Assembly (NCBI RefSeq): GCF_000170895.1 | Contig: NZ_ABCS01000032.1 | Coordinates: 24,662-88,661, forward strand | Direction: 5' to 3' | DNA length: 64,000 nt | Source: Plesiocystis pacifica SIR-1 | Lineage (GTDB): Bacteria; Myxococcota_A; Polyangia; Nannocystales; Nannocystaceae | The notes under the pieces: model-generated | What the model was told of the DNA's origin: nothing | Databases searched by the model: none | Seen by the model: only the letters and a program-made list of their open reading frames with translations | Shown here: piece by piece, positions 8,995 to 17,936 of the stretch | How the letters are laid out: the number at the start of each line of letters is the position of its first letter | Position numbering within the stretch: the first letter of the stretch is position 1 | Made by a program: the position numbers and the translations under genes

Positions 8995-9383
8995 GTACCG
9001 TGGGAGCACGCCGTTACAACGCCCTGGTTGTCGAAGACAGCCCGCCGATGCGCAAGATGATCGTCTTCGCGCTCTCGCGCGTGAGCGAGCTCGACGTGGT
9101 CGAGGCCGACGATGGAGTCGATGCCCTGCGTCGCATCGCCGGGACCAAGTTCGACATCATCATCACCGACATCAACATGCCGATCCTCGACGGGCTCAAG
9201 CTCGTCAAGCGACTGCGTGCCGATGACAACTACAAGGACGTGCCGATCGTGATCATCACGACCGAGGGCGCGGCCGAGGACCGTCAGCGGGCGCTCGCGC
9301 TCGGTGCGAACGCCTACATCACCAAGCCGATTCAGGCGCAGCAGGTGATCGGGCTGGTCCGCCAGATCCTCGAGATAGGGTGA
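8991..9383 (+). CDS. CheY-like single-domain response regulator
   Basis: A 130-aa stand-alone receiver. All functional residues are present: an acidic residue pair at VVEDS, phospho-acceptor Asp60 in FDIIITDINMP, the Thr in VIITTEGA and the Lys in YITKPI. With no output domain it would act by protein-protein contact, as CheY does. It is translationally coupled to the upstream GAF protein by an ATGA overlap and lies close to the cheA operon, so it is the likely phosphate target of CheA. A motor-type or gliding-type output is not indicated by the sequence. Confidence 0.93.
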   Translation: MSTVGARRYNALVVEDSPPMRKMIVFALSRVSELDVVEADDGVDALRRIAGTKFDIIITDINMPILDGLKLVKRLRADDNYKDVPIVIITTEGAAEDRQRALALGANAYITKPIQAQQVIGLVRQILEIG

Positions 9384-9464
9384 GCCTTCTTTGCCCCCGC
9401 AGGCGGTTTCGCCTGGGGGTGGCTGGTCCTCAAACTCGTTCGTGCCTTCTAGGGGGCATGTGGT

Positions 9465-9490
9465 CGCCCCCCAAGGGGGGCGTTTGTTTG
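9465..9490 (+). terminator. Rho-independent-like terminator after the CheY gene
   Basis: A perfect palindrome CGCCCCCC-AA-GGGGGGCG (9465-9482) is followed by TTTGTTTG. A weaker bulged hairpin lies at 9394-9419, directly after the CheY stop. Between them and the next gene (9491-9641) I see nothing coding. Confidence 0.6.
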
Positions 9491-9641
9491 GTGGGCGTAC
9501 GGGCAGGGGTGCCCTGGGGAGCACCGTGGTGGACGCTCGGTTGGTGCGATGTCGTGGCGCTCGGTAGGGCCGTGTCCGTGTCAGCTGGCCTTTGCACGGG
9601 GGCGCTTTGGCGTATTTCCGGCGTTTGAGCGGGTCTGGTGC

Positions 9642-9647
9642 TAGCGT
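9642..9647 (+). promoter_or_regulatory. Candidate -10 box for the Xer recombinase gene
   Basis: TAGCGT ends 7 nt before the GTG at 9655. It supports that GTG as the start, because the longer frame back to 9592 would begin upstream of the promoter. Confidence 0.5.
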
Positions 9648-9654
9648 CGGGGGG

Positions 9655-10563
9655 GTGGCCCGGGATGAAGCGCTCGAGGACTTGGTGGAGGACTACCTCC
9701 AGCACCTCAAGGTCGAGCGGAACCTGAGCCCGAATACGCTGGAGGCCTACGGCAATGACCTGCGGCGGCTGCTGGATGCGCTGAGCGGGGCGGGCGTCGA
9801 GCGGGCGAGCCAGGTCAGCCCGGCGGCGTTGCTGGGTTTTCTGCGCTCGCTGGCGGAGGCGGGGCTGTCGGCGCGGAGTCAGGCGCGGCGCTGGGTGGCG
9901 GTGCGTGGGCTGTTCCGGTGGCTGCGCAGCGAGCAGCTGGTCGAGGTCGATCCGACCCAGGGCATCGCCCTGCCCAAGGCGGTCAACAAGCTGCCGGAGC
10001 TGCTCTCGCGCGAGGAGGTGGTCCGGCTGATCGCGGCGCCCGGGGTCGACACGCCCCTGGGCCTGCGCGACACGGCGCTGCTGGAGTTCATGTACGCGAC
10101 GGGGTGCCGGGTGTCAGAGGCCTGTGACCTCGAGCTGTCGAGCCTGCACCTCGACCAGGGCCTGGTCGTGCTCACGGGCAAGGGCAGCAAGCAGCGCATG
10201 GTCCCGCTCGGGGACTGTGCCCTGGTCGCGCTGCTGGCCTGGCTGGAGGAGGGCCGGCCCGAGCTGGTCGCGCGGGCGCCCCGGGAGGCCCACGTGTTCG
10301 TCAACAAGCGGGGCAGCCGGCTGTCGCGGCAGGGCTGCTTCTTTCGCCTCCGCCAGCACGCCGTGAGCGCGGGCATCACCCGGGACATCTCACCGCACAA
10401 GCTCCGGCACAGCTTCGCCACCCACCTCATCGAGGGCGGCGCCGACTTGCGCGCCGTGCAGACCCTGCTCGGTCACGCAGACATCTCGACGACCCAGGTC
10501 TACACCCACCTGAGCCAGTCCCACGTCCGCCACGCCTACGACCTGCACCACCCCCGCGCATGA
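9655..10563 (+). CDS. Tyrosine recombinase XerC/XerD type
   Basis: A 302-aa site-specific recombinase, the usual length for the chromosome-dimer-resolving Xer enzymes that act at dif. The N-terminal SAM-like core-binding domain (about 8-95) is followed by the catalytic domain with Arg152 (TGCRVSE), Lys176 (GKGSKQR), His248-x-x-Arg251 (PHKLRHSFA), His274 (LLGHADI) and nucleophile Tyr283 (YTHLS). The start is GTG 9655, placed by a TAGCGT box 7 nt upstream. There is no integrated element or attachment repeat around it, so a housekeeping role is more likely than phage integration. XerC and XerD cannot be told apart here. Confidence 0.92.
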   Translation: MARDEALEDLVEDYLQHLKVERNLSPNTLEAYGNDLRRLLDALSGAGVERASQVSPAALLGFLRSLAEAGLSARSQARRWVAVRGLFRWLRSEQLVEVDPTQGIALPKAVNKLPELLSREEVVRLIAAPGVDTPLGLRDTALLEFMYATGCRVSEACDLELSSLHLDQGLVVLTGKGSKQRMVPLGDCALVALLAWLEEGRPELVARAPREAHVFVNKRGSRLSRQGCFFRLRQHAVSAGITRDISPHKLRHSFATHLIEGGADLRAVQTLLGHADISTTQVYTHLSQSHVRHAYDLHHPRA

Positions 10564-10693
10564 GTCGCAGGCGGGACGGGCGCTCGATCACCCCGCGGGT
10601 GCATTGACGGGTGCTCTCCAGGGCTGCTACGAACGGACACGCTCCGCGCAGCGTGCGCAAAACGCGTCCTGCCCGAGGAGCTCGATTTTCACC

Positions 10694-11377
10694 GTGCTCG
10701 CGCCCCTGGCCATCGCCTTCGACTTCTCGAGCGAGACGCTCGTGACCATCGGGATCTATCTGATCTGCCTGGTCGCTTCGATCGGCGTGCACGAGTACTT
10801 CCACGCCCTCGCGGCGGACCGCCTCGGGGACCCCACGCCCGAGCGCCAGGGTCGGCTGACCCTGAACCCGATCGCCCACGCCGATCCCGTCGGCACGCTG
10901 ATCATGCCGATCGTCGCGGCGCTCACGGCCATGCCCTTGCTGGGCTGGGGCCGGCCCGTGGAGACGATGCCGCAAAACTACCGCCGCGACGTCAGCATGC
11001 GCGGCGGGATGGCGATCGTCGCGGCCGCGGGGCCCTTTGGAAACTTCGTGCTCGTGCTGCTGACCCTGGGCGTCGCGGCCGTGGTCGCGCGCACGGCCGG
11101 CATCAGCCCGCCCATCGAGCTGCTCTTGCAGACCATGCTGCAGCTCAACGTGCTGCTGATGATGTTCAACCTGTTGCCGCTGCATCCCCTCGACGGGGGC
11201 AAGATCCTCGCGGCCTTCTTGCCGGCGCGCTTCGAGTACGTCGACGAGTTCCTGATGCAGTACGGGCCGTGGATCCTGCTCGGCCTGGTGTTCCTCGGCG
11301 GCGGCTTGCTCGGGACCGTGCTCTACCCCGTGTTCGAGCTGCTCGGGCGCGTCTACTTCGTCGCAGTCAACGCATGA
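10694..11377 (+). CDS. Site-2-protease family (M50) membrane metalloprotease
   Basis: A 227-aa polytopic membrane protein with the zinc motif HEYFH (residues 33-37) in the first membrane segment, a PLHPLDGGK motif in a later one, and 5-6 hydrophobic helices in all. It belongs to the short, PDZ-less M50 group (Rip2/YwhC-like), which cleaves transmembrane substrates; the substrate is unknown. I start it at GTG 10694, 14 nt after a GAGGAG sequence; the frame is open back to TTG 10604, but the added 30 residues look non-coding. Its stop overlaps scpA (ATGA), a common M50-scpA-scpB-rluB order. Confidence 0.87.
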   Translation: MLAPLAIAFDFSSETLVTIGIYLICLVASIGVHEYFHALAADRLGDPTPERQGRLTLNPIAHADPVGTLIMPIVAALTAMPLLGWGRPVETMPQNYRRDVSMRGGMAIVAAAGPFGNFVLVLLTLGVAAVVARTAGISPPIELLLQTMLQLNVLLMMFNLLPLHPLDGGKILAAFLPARFEYVDEFLMQYGPWILLGLVFLGGGLLGTVLYPVFELLGRVYFVAVNA

Positions 11378-12861
11378 GCACGACGAAGCCCGCCGCGAGC
11401 CCCGAGTCGACTCCGGGGCCGATCGCCGACGGCGGTTCGGCGCCGAGCGAGGCGCCGACGCCGACGCTGCGACCCCCGAGCCGGACCCCGAGCACGGACC
11501 TGATCGCCGACGGGGTGCGCACCCGGGAGAGCTACGCCGTGACCCTCGAGCAGTTCGAGGGCCCGCTGGACCTGCTGCTCCACCTCGTGCGCCGCCACGA
11601 GCTGGACATCCTCGACATCCCGATCGCCTTCATCACCGAGAAGTACATCGAGTACATCACCTTCGCGCGCGCCCTCGACATCGAGGTGGCCGGTGAGTAC
11701 CTGGTGATGGCGGCGACCCTGGCCTTCCTCAAGAGCCGCGAGCTGCTGCCGCCGAGCCCCGAGGAGGAGGGCGAGGACGAGGACGAAGAGGACGGGGTCG
11801 ATCCGCGCCAGGAGCTGATCCGGCGGCTGATCGAGTACGAGCGCTTTCGGACCGCGGGCCAGGACCTCGACGGCCGCCCGCTCTCTGGCCGTGACGTGTT
11901 CCCCCGCGGCGGCAAGCTGCGGGTCGAGGCGCCGGAGCCGGGCCTGGCTCCGATCACCCTGTTCAAGCTCGCCGAGGCCTACAACCGGATCCTCGACCGA
12001 GCGAAGATCAATCAAGAGCACGAGGTCGTGCTCGAGCCGGTCACGGTCCGCATCCGCATGCGCCAGCTGTCCGAGCAGCTCGGCCGCGAGCCCAAGTTCA
12101 GCTTCGAGTCGCTGTTCCTCGACCGGACCTGGTCGAACGAGAAGGAGCTGCGCCAGATGCTGGTCGTCACGCTCATGAGCGTGCTCGAGATGGTCAAGAT
12201 GGGCATCATCGGCGTCCACCAGGCGCAGGGCAGCACCGCGCTGGAGATCGAGCGGCGGATGAACATCGACGAGATGCGCGAGGCCGTCGAGATCTTCCGC
12301 GAAGAGGGCGAGGAGGGCGACCTGCTCGGGGACATCGCCGAGCCGGAGGCGCCTTCGACGGGGGCGGAGCCCGAGCCGAACGAAGCGACGCCCGAATCTC
12401 CAGAGGCGACGCCCGAGGCACAGGACGCAACGCCCGAGACTCCGGAAGCGGAGGCCGAGGTTCCACAAGTCGCGCCCGAGGCCGAGTCGACAGAAGCGAC
12501 GGCGGAGGCCGAGGTTCCACGAGTCGCGCCCGAGGTTCCACACGTGGAGCCCAAGCCCGGGTCGACAGAAGCGGCGGCCGAGGTTCCACAAGTGGAGCCC
12601 GAGCCTACGGAGGCTACGGCTGAAGCTCCGGAGCCGGAGCCCGGGCCGGCGGAGGCGACGGTCGAAGCCCTGGAGGCAGAGCCTGAGCTCGAGCCTACGG
12701 TCGAGGCTCCGGAAGCCGCGCCCGAACCCGAGGCTTTGGAAGCGACACCCGCGTCGGAGGCGACACCCGAGCCGGAGGCTCCGGAGGCGACGCCCGAGGC
12801 TGGGCGTGACAACGAGGGCGCCGCGCCCGAGGACGCGGACCCACAACCCGAGGGATCATAG
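11374..12861 (+). CDS. scpA: Condensin kleisin subunit ScpA with long acidic tail
   Basis: A 495-aa protein; ScpA is normally about 250-280 aa. Residues about 50-325 are the conserved kleisin: the start of the N-terminal domain shows FEGPLDLLLHLVRRHELDI, and a winged-helix C-terminal part ends near MREAVEIFREEGEEGD. It bridges the SMC heads and is needed for chromosome compaction and segregation. An N-terminal Pro/Ser/Thr-rich lead of about 45 residues and a C-terminal tail of about 165 residues rich in Pro, Glu, Ala and Thr (from about 12345) are extra and probably disordered. Start ATG overlaps the M50 stop; scpB follows 4 nt later. Confidence 0.95.
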   Translation: MSTTKPAASPESTPGPIADGGSAPSEAPTPTLRPPSRTPSTDLIADGVRTRESYAVTLEQFEGPLDLLLHLVRRHELDILDIPIAFITEKYIEYITFARALDIEVAGEYLVMAATLAFLKSRELLPPSPEEEGEDEDEEDGVDPRQELIRRLIEYERFRTAGQDLDGRPLSGRDVFPRGGKLRVEAPEPGLAPITLFKLAEAYNRILDRAKINQEHEVVLEPVTVRIRMRQLSEQLGREPKFSFESLFLDRTWSNEKELRQMLVVTLMSVLEMVKMGIIGVHQAQGSTALEIERRMNIDEMREAVEIFREEGEEGDLLGDIAEPEAPSTGAEPEPNEATPESPEATPEAQDATPETPEAEAEVPQVAPEAESTEATAEAEVPRVAPEVPHVEPKPGSTEAAAEVPQVEPEPTEATAEAPEPEPGPAEATVEALEAEPELEPTVEAPEAAPEPEALEATPASEATPEPEAPEATPEAGRDNEGAAPEDADPQPEGS

Positions 12862-12865
12862 TTCG

Positions 12866-14419
12866 ATGGCCAAGAAGCCGACCCGGAAGCAGGCCCCGCC
12901 GCGCATTGGTGAGCGGGCCGCCAAGAAGAGCAGCGAGGGCGAGGACGCGCCCGAGGGCGAGGGCGAGGAGACGCCCGAGGTCAGCGGGGAGGAGCCGAGC
13001 ATCGGTGACCTGGTCGCCGAGCTCGGGTCAGGGGAGGAGCCAGAGGCCGACGCGGAGGCGAACGCCGAGGGCGAGGGCGAGGGCGAGGAGAACGCCGAGG
13101 GCGAGGCCAAAGCCGAACAGCCGGCGGAGCCGACCGCCGAGGAGAAGGCCATCGCGCTCATCCACTCCCTGCCCATCGACGCCGAGGACGACCTCAGCGA
13201 GGTCGAGGGTGAGGCCTCGCTGCGCCTGGTGTCGATCGTCGAGAGCCTGCTGTTCGCCTCGCCCAAGCCCATGCGGGTCAAGCAGCTGCGCAAGCTGCTC
13301 GCCGAGCCGACCGTCCACCAGATCCAGCTGGCCCTCAAGCACCTCATGGACCACAACCATGAGCGCGGCATCGTCGTGGCCCAGGTCGCCGGCGGCTTCG
13401 TGCTCCAGACCCAGCCGCAGAACGCCCACTGGGTGCAGAAGCTGCTCCAGGCCAAGCCCGTGCGCTTGAGCCGGCCCCAGCTCGAGACCCTGTCGGTCAT
13501 CGCCTACCGCCAGCCCGTCACCCGCCCCGAGATCGACCACATCCGCGGCGTCGACTCGGGCGCCGTGCTCAAGATCTTGCTCGAGCGCGAGCTCGTGCAG
13601 ATCGTCGGCAAAAAGGAGGAGGTCGGCCGCCCCATGCTCTACGGGACCACGGTCTACTTCCTCGAGTTCTTCAACCTCATGAGCCTCCGCGACCTGCCGG
13701 ACCTGCGCGAGTTCCGAGAGCTGTCCGACGACACCAAGGCGACGCTGCGCCGCAAGCTCGAGATGGGCGACGCGGAGGTCGAGGCCCTGGGCCAGGAGGT
13801 CCTCGACTTCGCGCGGGAGCAGAACCTCGTGGCGGAGGACGAGGAGGAGCCCGCCGAGGGTGAGGCCGCCGACGACTCGGGGGAGGGTGCGGAGGAGTCC
13901 GAGTCCGAGTCCGAAGAGAGCGACGGGGCGGAAGAGCCCGAGTCTGAAGAGGACGAAGAGTCTGAAGAGGACGAAGAGGACGAGGAGTCTGAAGAGGACG
14001 AAGAGTCTGAAGAGGACGAAGAGGACGAGGAGTCTGAAGAGGACGAAGAGTCTGAAGAGGACGAAGAGTCTGAAGAGGACGAAGAGTCTGAAGAGGACGA
14101 AGAGGACGAGGAGTCTGAAGAGGACGAAGAGTCTGAAGAGGACGAAGAGTCTGAAGAGGACGAAGAGTCTGAAGAGGACGAGGAGTCTGAAGAGGACGAA
14201 GAGGACGAGGAGTCTGAAGAGGACGAGGAGTCTGAAGAGGACGAAGAGTCTGAAGAGGACGAAGAGTCTGAAGAGGACGAAGAGTCTGAAGAGGACGAGG
14301 AGTCTGAAGAGGACGAGGAGTCTGAAGCGGACGAAGAGTCTGAAGAGGACGAAGAGTCTGAAGAGGACGAAGAGTCTGAAGAGGACGAGGAGTCCGAAGA
14401 GGGCGAAGACGCGGACTGA
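12866..14419 (+). CDS. scpB: Condensin subunit ScpB with repetitive acidic tail
   Basis: A 517-aa protein; ScpB is usually 170-270 aa. The conserved pair of winged-helix domains lies at about residues 120-315, starting near VSIVESLLFASPKPM and including the typical LSVIAYRQPVTRPEIDHIRGVDS and RELVQIVGKKEEVGRPMLYGTT stretches. It is flanked by an acidic N-terminal extension (about 20-115) and a C-terminal tail of nearly 200 residues made almost only of Glu, Asp and Ser in a hexapeptide repeat. ScpB dimers bind ScpA to complete the SMC complex. The tail is probably disordered, and its strong negative charge could compete with DNA for SMC. Confidence 0.94.
   Translation: MAKKPTRKQAPPRIGERAAKKSSEGEDAPEGEGEETPEVSGEEPSIGDLVAELGSGEEPEADAEANAEGEGEGEENAEGEAKAEQPAEPTAEEKAIALIHSLPIDAEDDLSEVEGEASLRLVSIVESLLFASPKPMRVKQLRKLLAEPTVHQIQLALKHLMDHNHERGIVVAQVAGGFVLQTQPQNAHWVQKLLQAKPVRLSRPQLETLSVIAYRQPVTRPEIDHIRGVDSGAVLKILLERELVQIVGKKEEVGRPMLYGTTVYFLEFFNLMSLRDLPDLREFRELSDDTKATLRRKLEMGDAEVEALGQEVLDFAREQNLVAEDEEEPAEGEAADDSGEGAEESESESEESDGAEEPESEEDEESEEDEEDEESEEDEESEEDEEDEESEEDEESEEDEESEEDEESEEDEEDEESEEDEESEEDEESEEDEESEEDEESEEDEEDEESEEDEESEEDEESEEDEESEEDEESEEDEESEEDEESEADEESEEDEESEEDEESEEDEESEEGEDAD
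13938..14402 (+). repeat. Coding minisatellite encoding the ScpB SEEDEE tail
   Basis: Tandem copies, roughly two dozen, of an 18-bp unit close to TCTGAAGAGGACGAAGAG encode SEEDEE. A 27-bp variant giving SEEDEEDEE is interspersed at several places. Copies are almost identical in DNA, differing mainly by GAA/GAG swaps, so the array looks young or homogenised and is likely to vary in length between strains. Confidence 0.92.
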
Positions 14420-14500
14420 GCGTCGTTCCCGGCCTGCGGGGAAAATCTCAAAGCGCCCCCTTGCCGCCGGGCAGACCTCGCCGCATTCTCGGGGGCTGCC

Positions 14501-15577
14501 ATGGCTCGTTCAGGACCCCCGAAATCCCGCGGCCGCGCCGGTCGGCCGAAGGGCAAGGCTGGCCGCTCGAGCGGTCACACCCGCCAACCCCGCGCAGGCG
14601 AGAGCTCCGGATCCGCTTTTGACGGGCCTGCGGACTTCGACGGCCCCGACGACGGCCGCCCGCCCACGCGCCCCATGGGCCGCCGCTCGAAGAAGCCGGC
14701 GAAGAAGGGCAGGGGCATGGGTGTTCAGCCCTTCACCCCGAACCTGCGCGAGCAGCGAGACGGGGTCCGGCTGCAGAAATTCATGGCCAGCGCGGGCGTG
14801 GCCTCGCGCCGCAAGGCCGAAGAGCTGATCACCGCGGGCGTGGTCCGCGTCAACGGCCAGGTCGTGCGCGAGCTCGGGACCCGCGTGTTCCCCGAGCGCG
14901 ACCGCGTGACCGTGCGCGGCGAGCCGATCCAGGCCGAGAGCAAGGTCTACTACGTGCTCAACAAGCCCGACGGCGTGGTCTCGTCGGCGGCCGGCAGCGT
15001 CGACGAGCGCGGCCGGCCCACGGTGATCTCGCTCCTGCACGGCGTCAGCGAGCGCCTCTACCCCGTCGGGCGTCTGGACTTCCACTCCCGCGGCGTGCTC
15101 TTGCTGACCAACGACGGCGGCCTGGCCGAGGCCCTGACCCACCCGCGCCACGGCGTGGTCAAGACCTACCACGTCAAATTCCAGGGCAAGCTCACCGAGG
15201 AGCAAGAGCAGCTGCTGCGCGACGGGGTCGAGCTCGACGACGGGGCGATCACCCGTCCAGTGGCGGAGCTGTTCGCGTTCCGCGAGACGGCTACCAACGT
15301 CTGGTATCAGATCGGCATCCGCGAGGGCCTCAACCGGCAGATCCGCCGCATGGGCGAGGCGATCGGCCACCCCGTGCTGAAGCTCATCCGCGTCGCCATC
15401 GGCGACATCACCGCGGACGGCGTGCCCGAGGGCGAGTTCCGAGCGCTCAACGCCACCGAGGTGGGTCAGCTCCTCGCCAACGTCAAGCTGGCCCCAGAGG
15501 GCCGTCGCGGGCGCTCCGGCGGGGCTGGGCGCCCGCGCGGCGGCCAGCGAGACCGCCCAAAAGCGAAGAAGTCCTGA
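14501..15577 (+). CDS. rluB: 23S rRNA pseudouridine synthase RluB family
   Basis: A 358-aa enzyme that isomerises a uridine in 23S rRNA. After about 85 basic, Gly/Arg-rich residues comes an S4 RNA-binding domain (RLQKFMASAGVASRRKAEELI) and then the synthase domain with the catalytic Asp in GRLDFHSRGVLLLTNDG. The later segments KTYHVKFQGKLT and REGLNRQIRRMGEAIGHPV are typical of the RsuA/RluB/E/F group. The scpA-scpB-rluB order supports RluB over its paralogues. It lies 81 nt after scpB and has a basic C-terminal tail. Confidence 0.92.
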   Translation: MARSGPPKSRGRAGRPKGKAGRSSGHTRQPRAGESSGSAFDGPADFDGPDDGRPPTRPMGRRSKKPAKKGRGMGVQPFTPNLREQRDGVRLQKFMASAGVASRRKAEELITAGVVRVNGQVVRELGTRVFPERDRVTVRGEPIQAESKVYYVLNKPDGVVSSAAGSVDERGRPTVISLLHGVSERLYPVGRLDFHSRGVLLLTNDGGLAEALTHPRHGVVKTYHVKFQGKLTEEQEQLLRDGVELDDGAITRPVAELFAFRETATNVWYQIGIREGLNRQIRRMGEAIGHPVLKLIRVAIGDITADGVPEGEFRALNATEVGQLLANVKLAPEGRRGRSGGAGRPRGGQRDRPKAKKS

Positions 15578-15649
15578 CACCCCCTCCATTCCCCCTCGAC
15601 GCCCTCCCGGCGCAGTTGCCGAACCGGGCCGAGTTCACCCCACCTCACC

Positions 15650-15678
15650 TTGCAACCCCCCAAGTTGCAGGGTAGGTT
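15650..15678 (+). promoter_or_regulatory. Promoter of rpsN-rpmE2 with overlapping palindrome (candidate Zur operator)
   Basis: TTGCAA (15650-15655), a 17-nt spacer and TAGGTT (15673-15678) form a good sigma-70-type promoter. The inverted repeat TGCAAC-N7-GTTGCA (15651-15669) covers the -35 box and most of the spacer. Zinc-free ribosomal protein paralogues are classic Zur targets, and a 19-bp palindrome is the size bound by Fur-family dimers. The predicted start near 15684 gives a leader of about 44 nt before rpsN. The assignment to Zur is inference. Confidence 0.55.
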
Positions 15679-15727
15679 GCCGCCCCCCGTCGGCTACGCC
15701 GCCGACTTCGACAAAGCGAAACACCCC

Positions 15728-16033
15728 ATGGCCAAGCTTTCCCAAGTTCTCCGCGACAAGAAGCGCGAGAAGCTGATCGCCAAGTACGCTGACCGGCGCG
15801 CCGAGCTGCGCACCAAGATGAAGGACCCGGATCTCGACCCCGACGAGAAGGCCGAGGTCATGGCTCAGCTCAACGCGCTGCCCCGCAACTCCTGCCCGAC
15901 CCGGCACACCCGCCGCTGCTTCCTGACCGGCCGCAGCAAGGCCGTGTACCGCAAGTTCGGTCTCAGCCGCATCGCCCTGCGCGACCTCGCGCTGCGTGGC
16001 GATCTGCCCGGCGTGACCAAGTCGAGCTGGTGA
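15728..16033 (+). CDS. rpsN: 30S ribosomal protein S14, zinc-independent (C-minus) form
   Basis: A 101-aa S14 of the long type, as in proteobacteria. The C-terminal signature YRKFGLSRIALRDLALRGDLPGV is clear. The region that in short S14 proteins holds a CxxC-x12-CxxC zinc ribbon has only isolated Cys residues (NSCPTRHTRRCFLTG), so this form needs no zinc. Start is ATG 15728, since the frame extending back to 15650 would include the promoter. It is paired with a zinc-free L31B 13 nt downstream, the usual composition of a zinc-starvation ribosomal operon. Confidence 0.94.
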   Translation: MAKLSQVLRDKKREKLIAKYADRRAELRTKMKDPDLDPDEKAEVMAQLNALPRNSCPTRHTRRCFLTGRSKAVYRKFGLSRIALRDLALRGDLPGVTKSSW

Positions 16034-16046
16034 GGAGGAACCCCTG

Positions 16047-16301
16047 ATGCGTACCGGTATCCACCCGGAGTACCGCAAGGTCCTCTATCACGACAGCGCG
16101 ACCAACGACGAGTGGGTCGGCTTCTCGACCCAGCGCTCGGAAGAGGTCAAGAGCCACGAAGGCGAGGAGCTCCCCGTCATTCGCCTCGACATCTCCTCGA
16201 AGTCGCACCCCTTTTGGACGGGCCAGGCCCGCACCCTCGACGCCGAGGGCCGCATCGATCGTTTCAAGCGGCGCTACGGTCGGAGGGGCAAGAAGAAGTA
16301 G
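16047..16301 (+). CDS. rpmE2: 50S ribosomal protein L31 type B (zinc-independent)
   Basis: An 84-aa type B L31. The pattern MRTGIHPEYRKVLYHDS, the SHPFWTG motif and the basic FKRRYGRRGKKK end identify it. It lacks the zinc-binding cysteines of the standard L31. GAGGAGG (16032-16038) is a strong ribosome-binding site 8 nt before the ATG. Replacing zinc-bearing L31 with this protein frees zinc during starvation; that role is known for the family and fits the candidate Zur site upstream of rpsN. Confidence 0.95.
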   Translation: MRTGIHPEYRKVLYHDSATNDEWVGFSTQRSEEVKSHEGEELPVIRLDISSKSHPFWTGQARTLDAEGRIDRFKRRYGRRGKKK

Positions 16302-16409
16302 GTCTCCGGACCACGGCGGCGTCGATGCATTCAGGGCGATCCGAGCAGTCGGGTCGCCCTGTCTCTTTGGTTTGGTTGTGGGGTCTGGCCGGCCGAGCTG
16401 AGTGGCTGT

Positions 16410-16437
16410 CTGACGGCGGCGAAAGCGGGGGTAGACT
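16410..16437 (+). promoter_or_regulatory. Candidate promoter of the tldD-type gene
   Basis: CTGACG (16410-16415), 16-nt spacer, TAGACT (16432-16437). The -10 box ends 7 nt before the ATG at 16445, so the transcript would be leaderless or nearly so. Confidence 0.6.
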
Positions 16438-16444
16438 CCTGGGG

Positions 16445-17923
<1,479 letters not shown>

Positions 17924-17936
17924 GGCGGAGGACGAC

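Noticed and set aside
9655..10563. Integrase marking a prophage or genomic island
   Set aside because: Length and motifs fit housekeeping XerC/D, and no phage genes, attachment repeats or tRNA lie nearby.
13938..14402. Possible CRISPR array because of regularly spaced repeats
   Set aside because: There are no unique spacers; the repeats are contiguous 18-bp units in frame with scpB. The same holds for 18040-18400.
13654..14556. Minus-strand frame translating to long poly-Ser/Asp
   Set aside because: It is the complement of the ScpB Glu/Asp/Ser repeat and has no other support.
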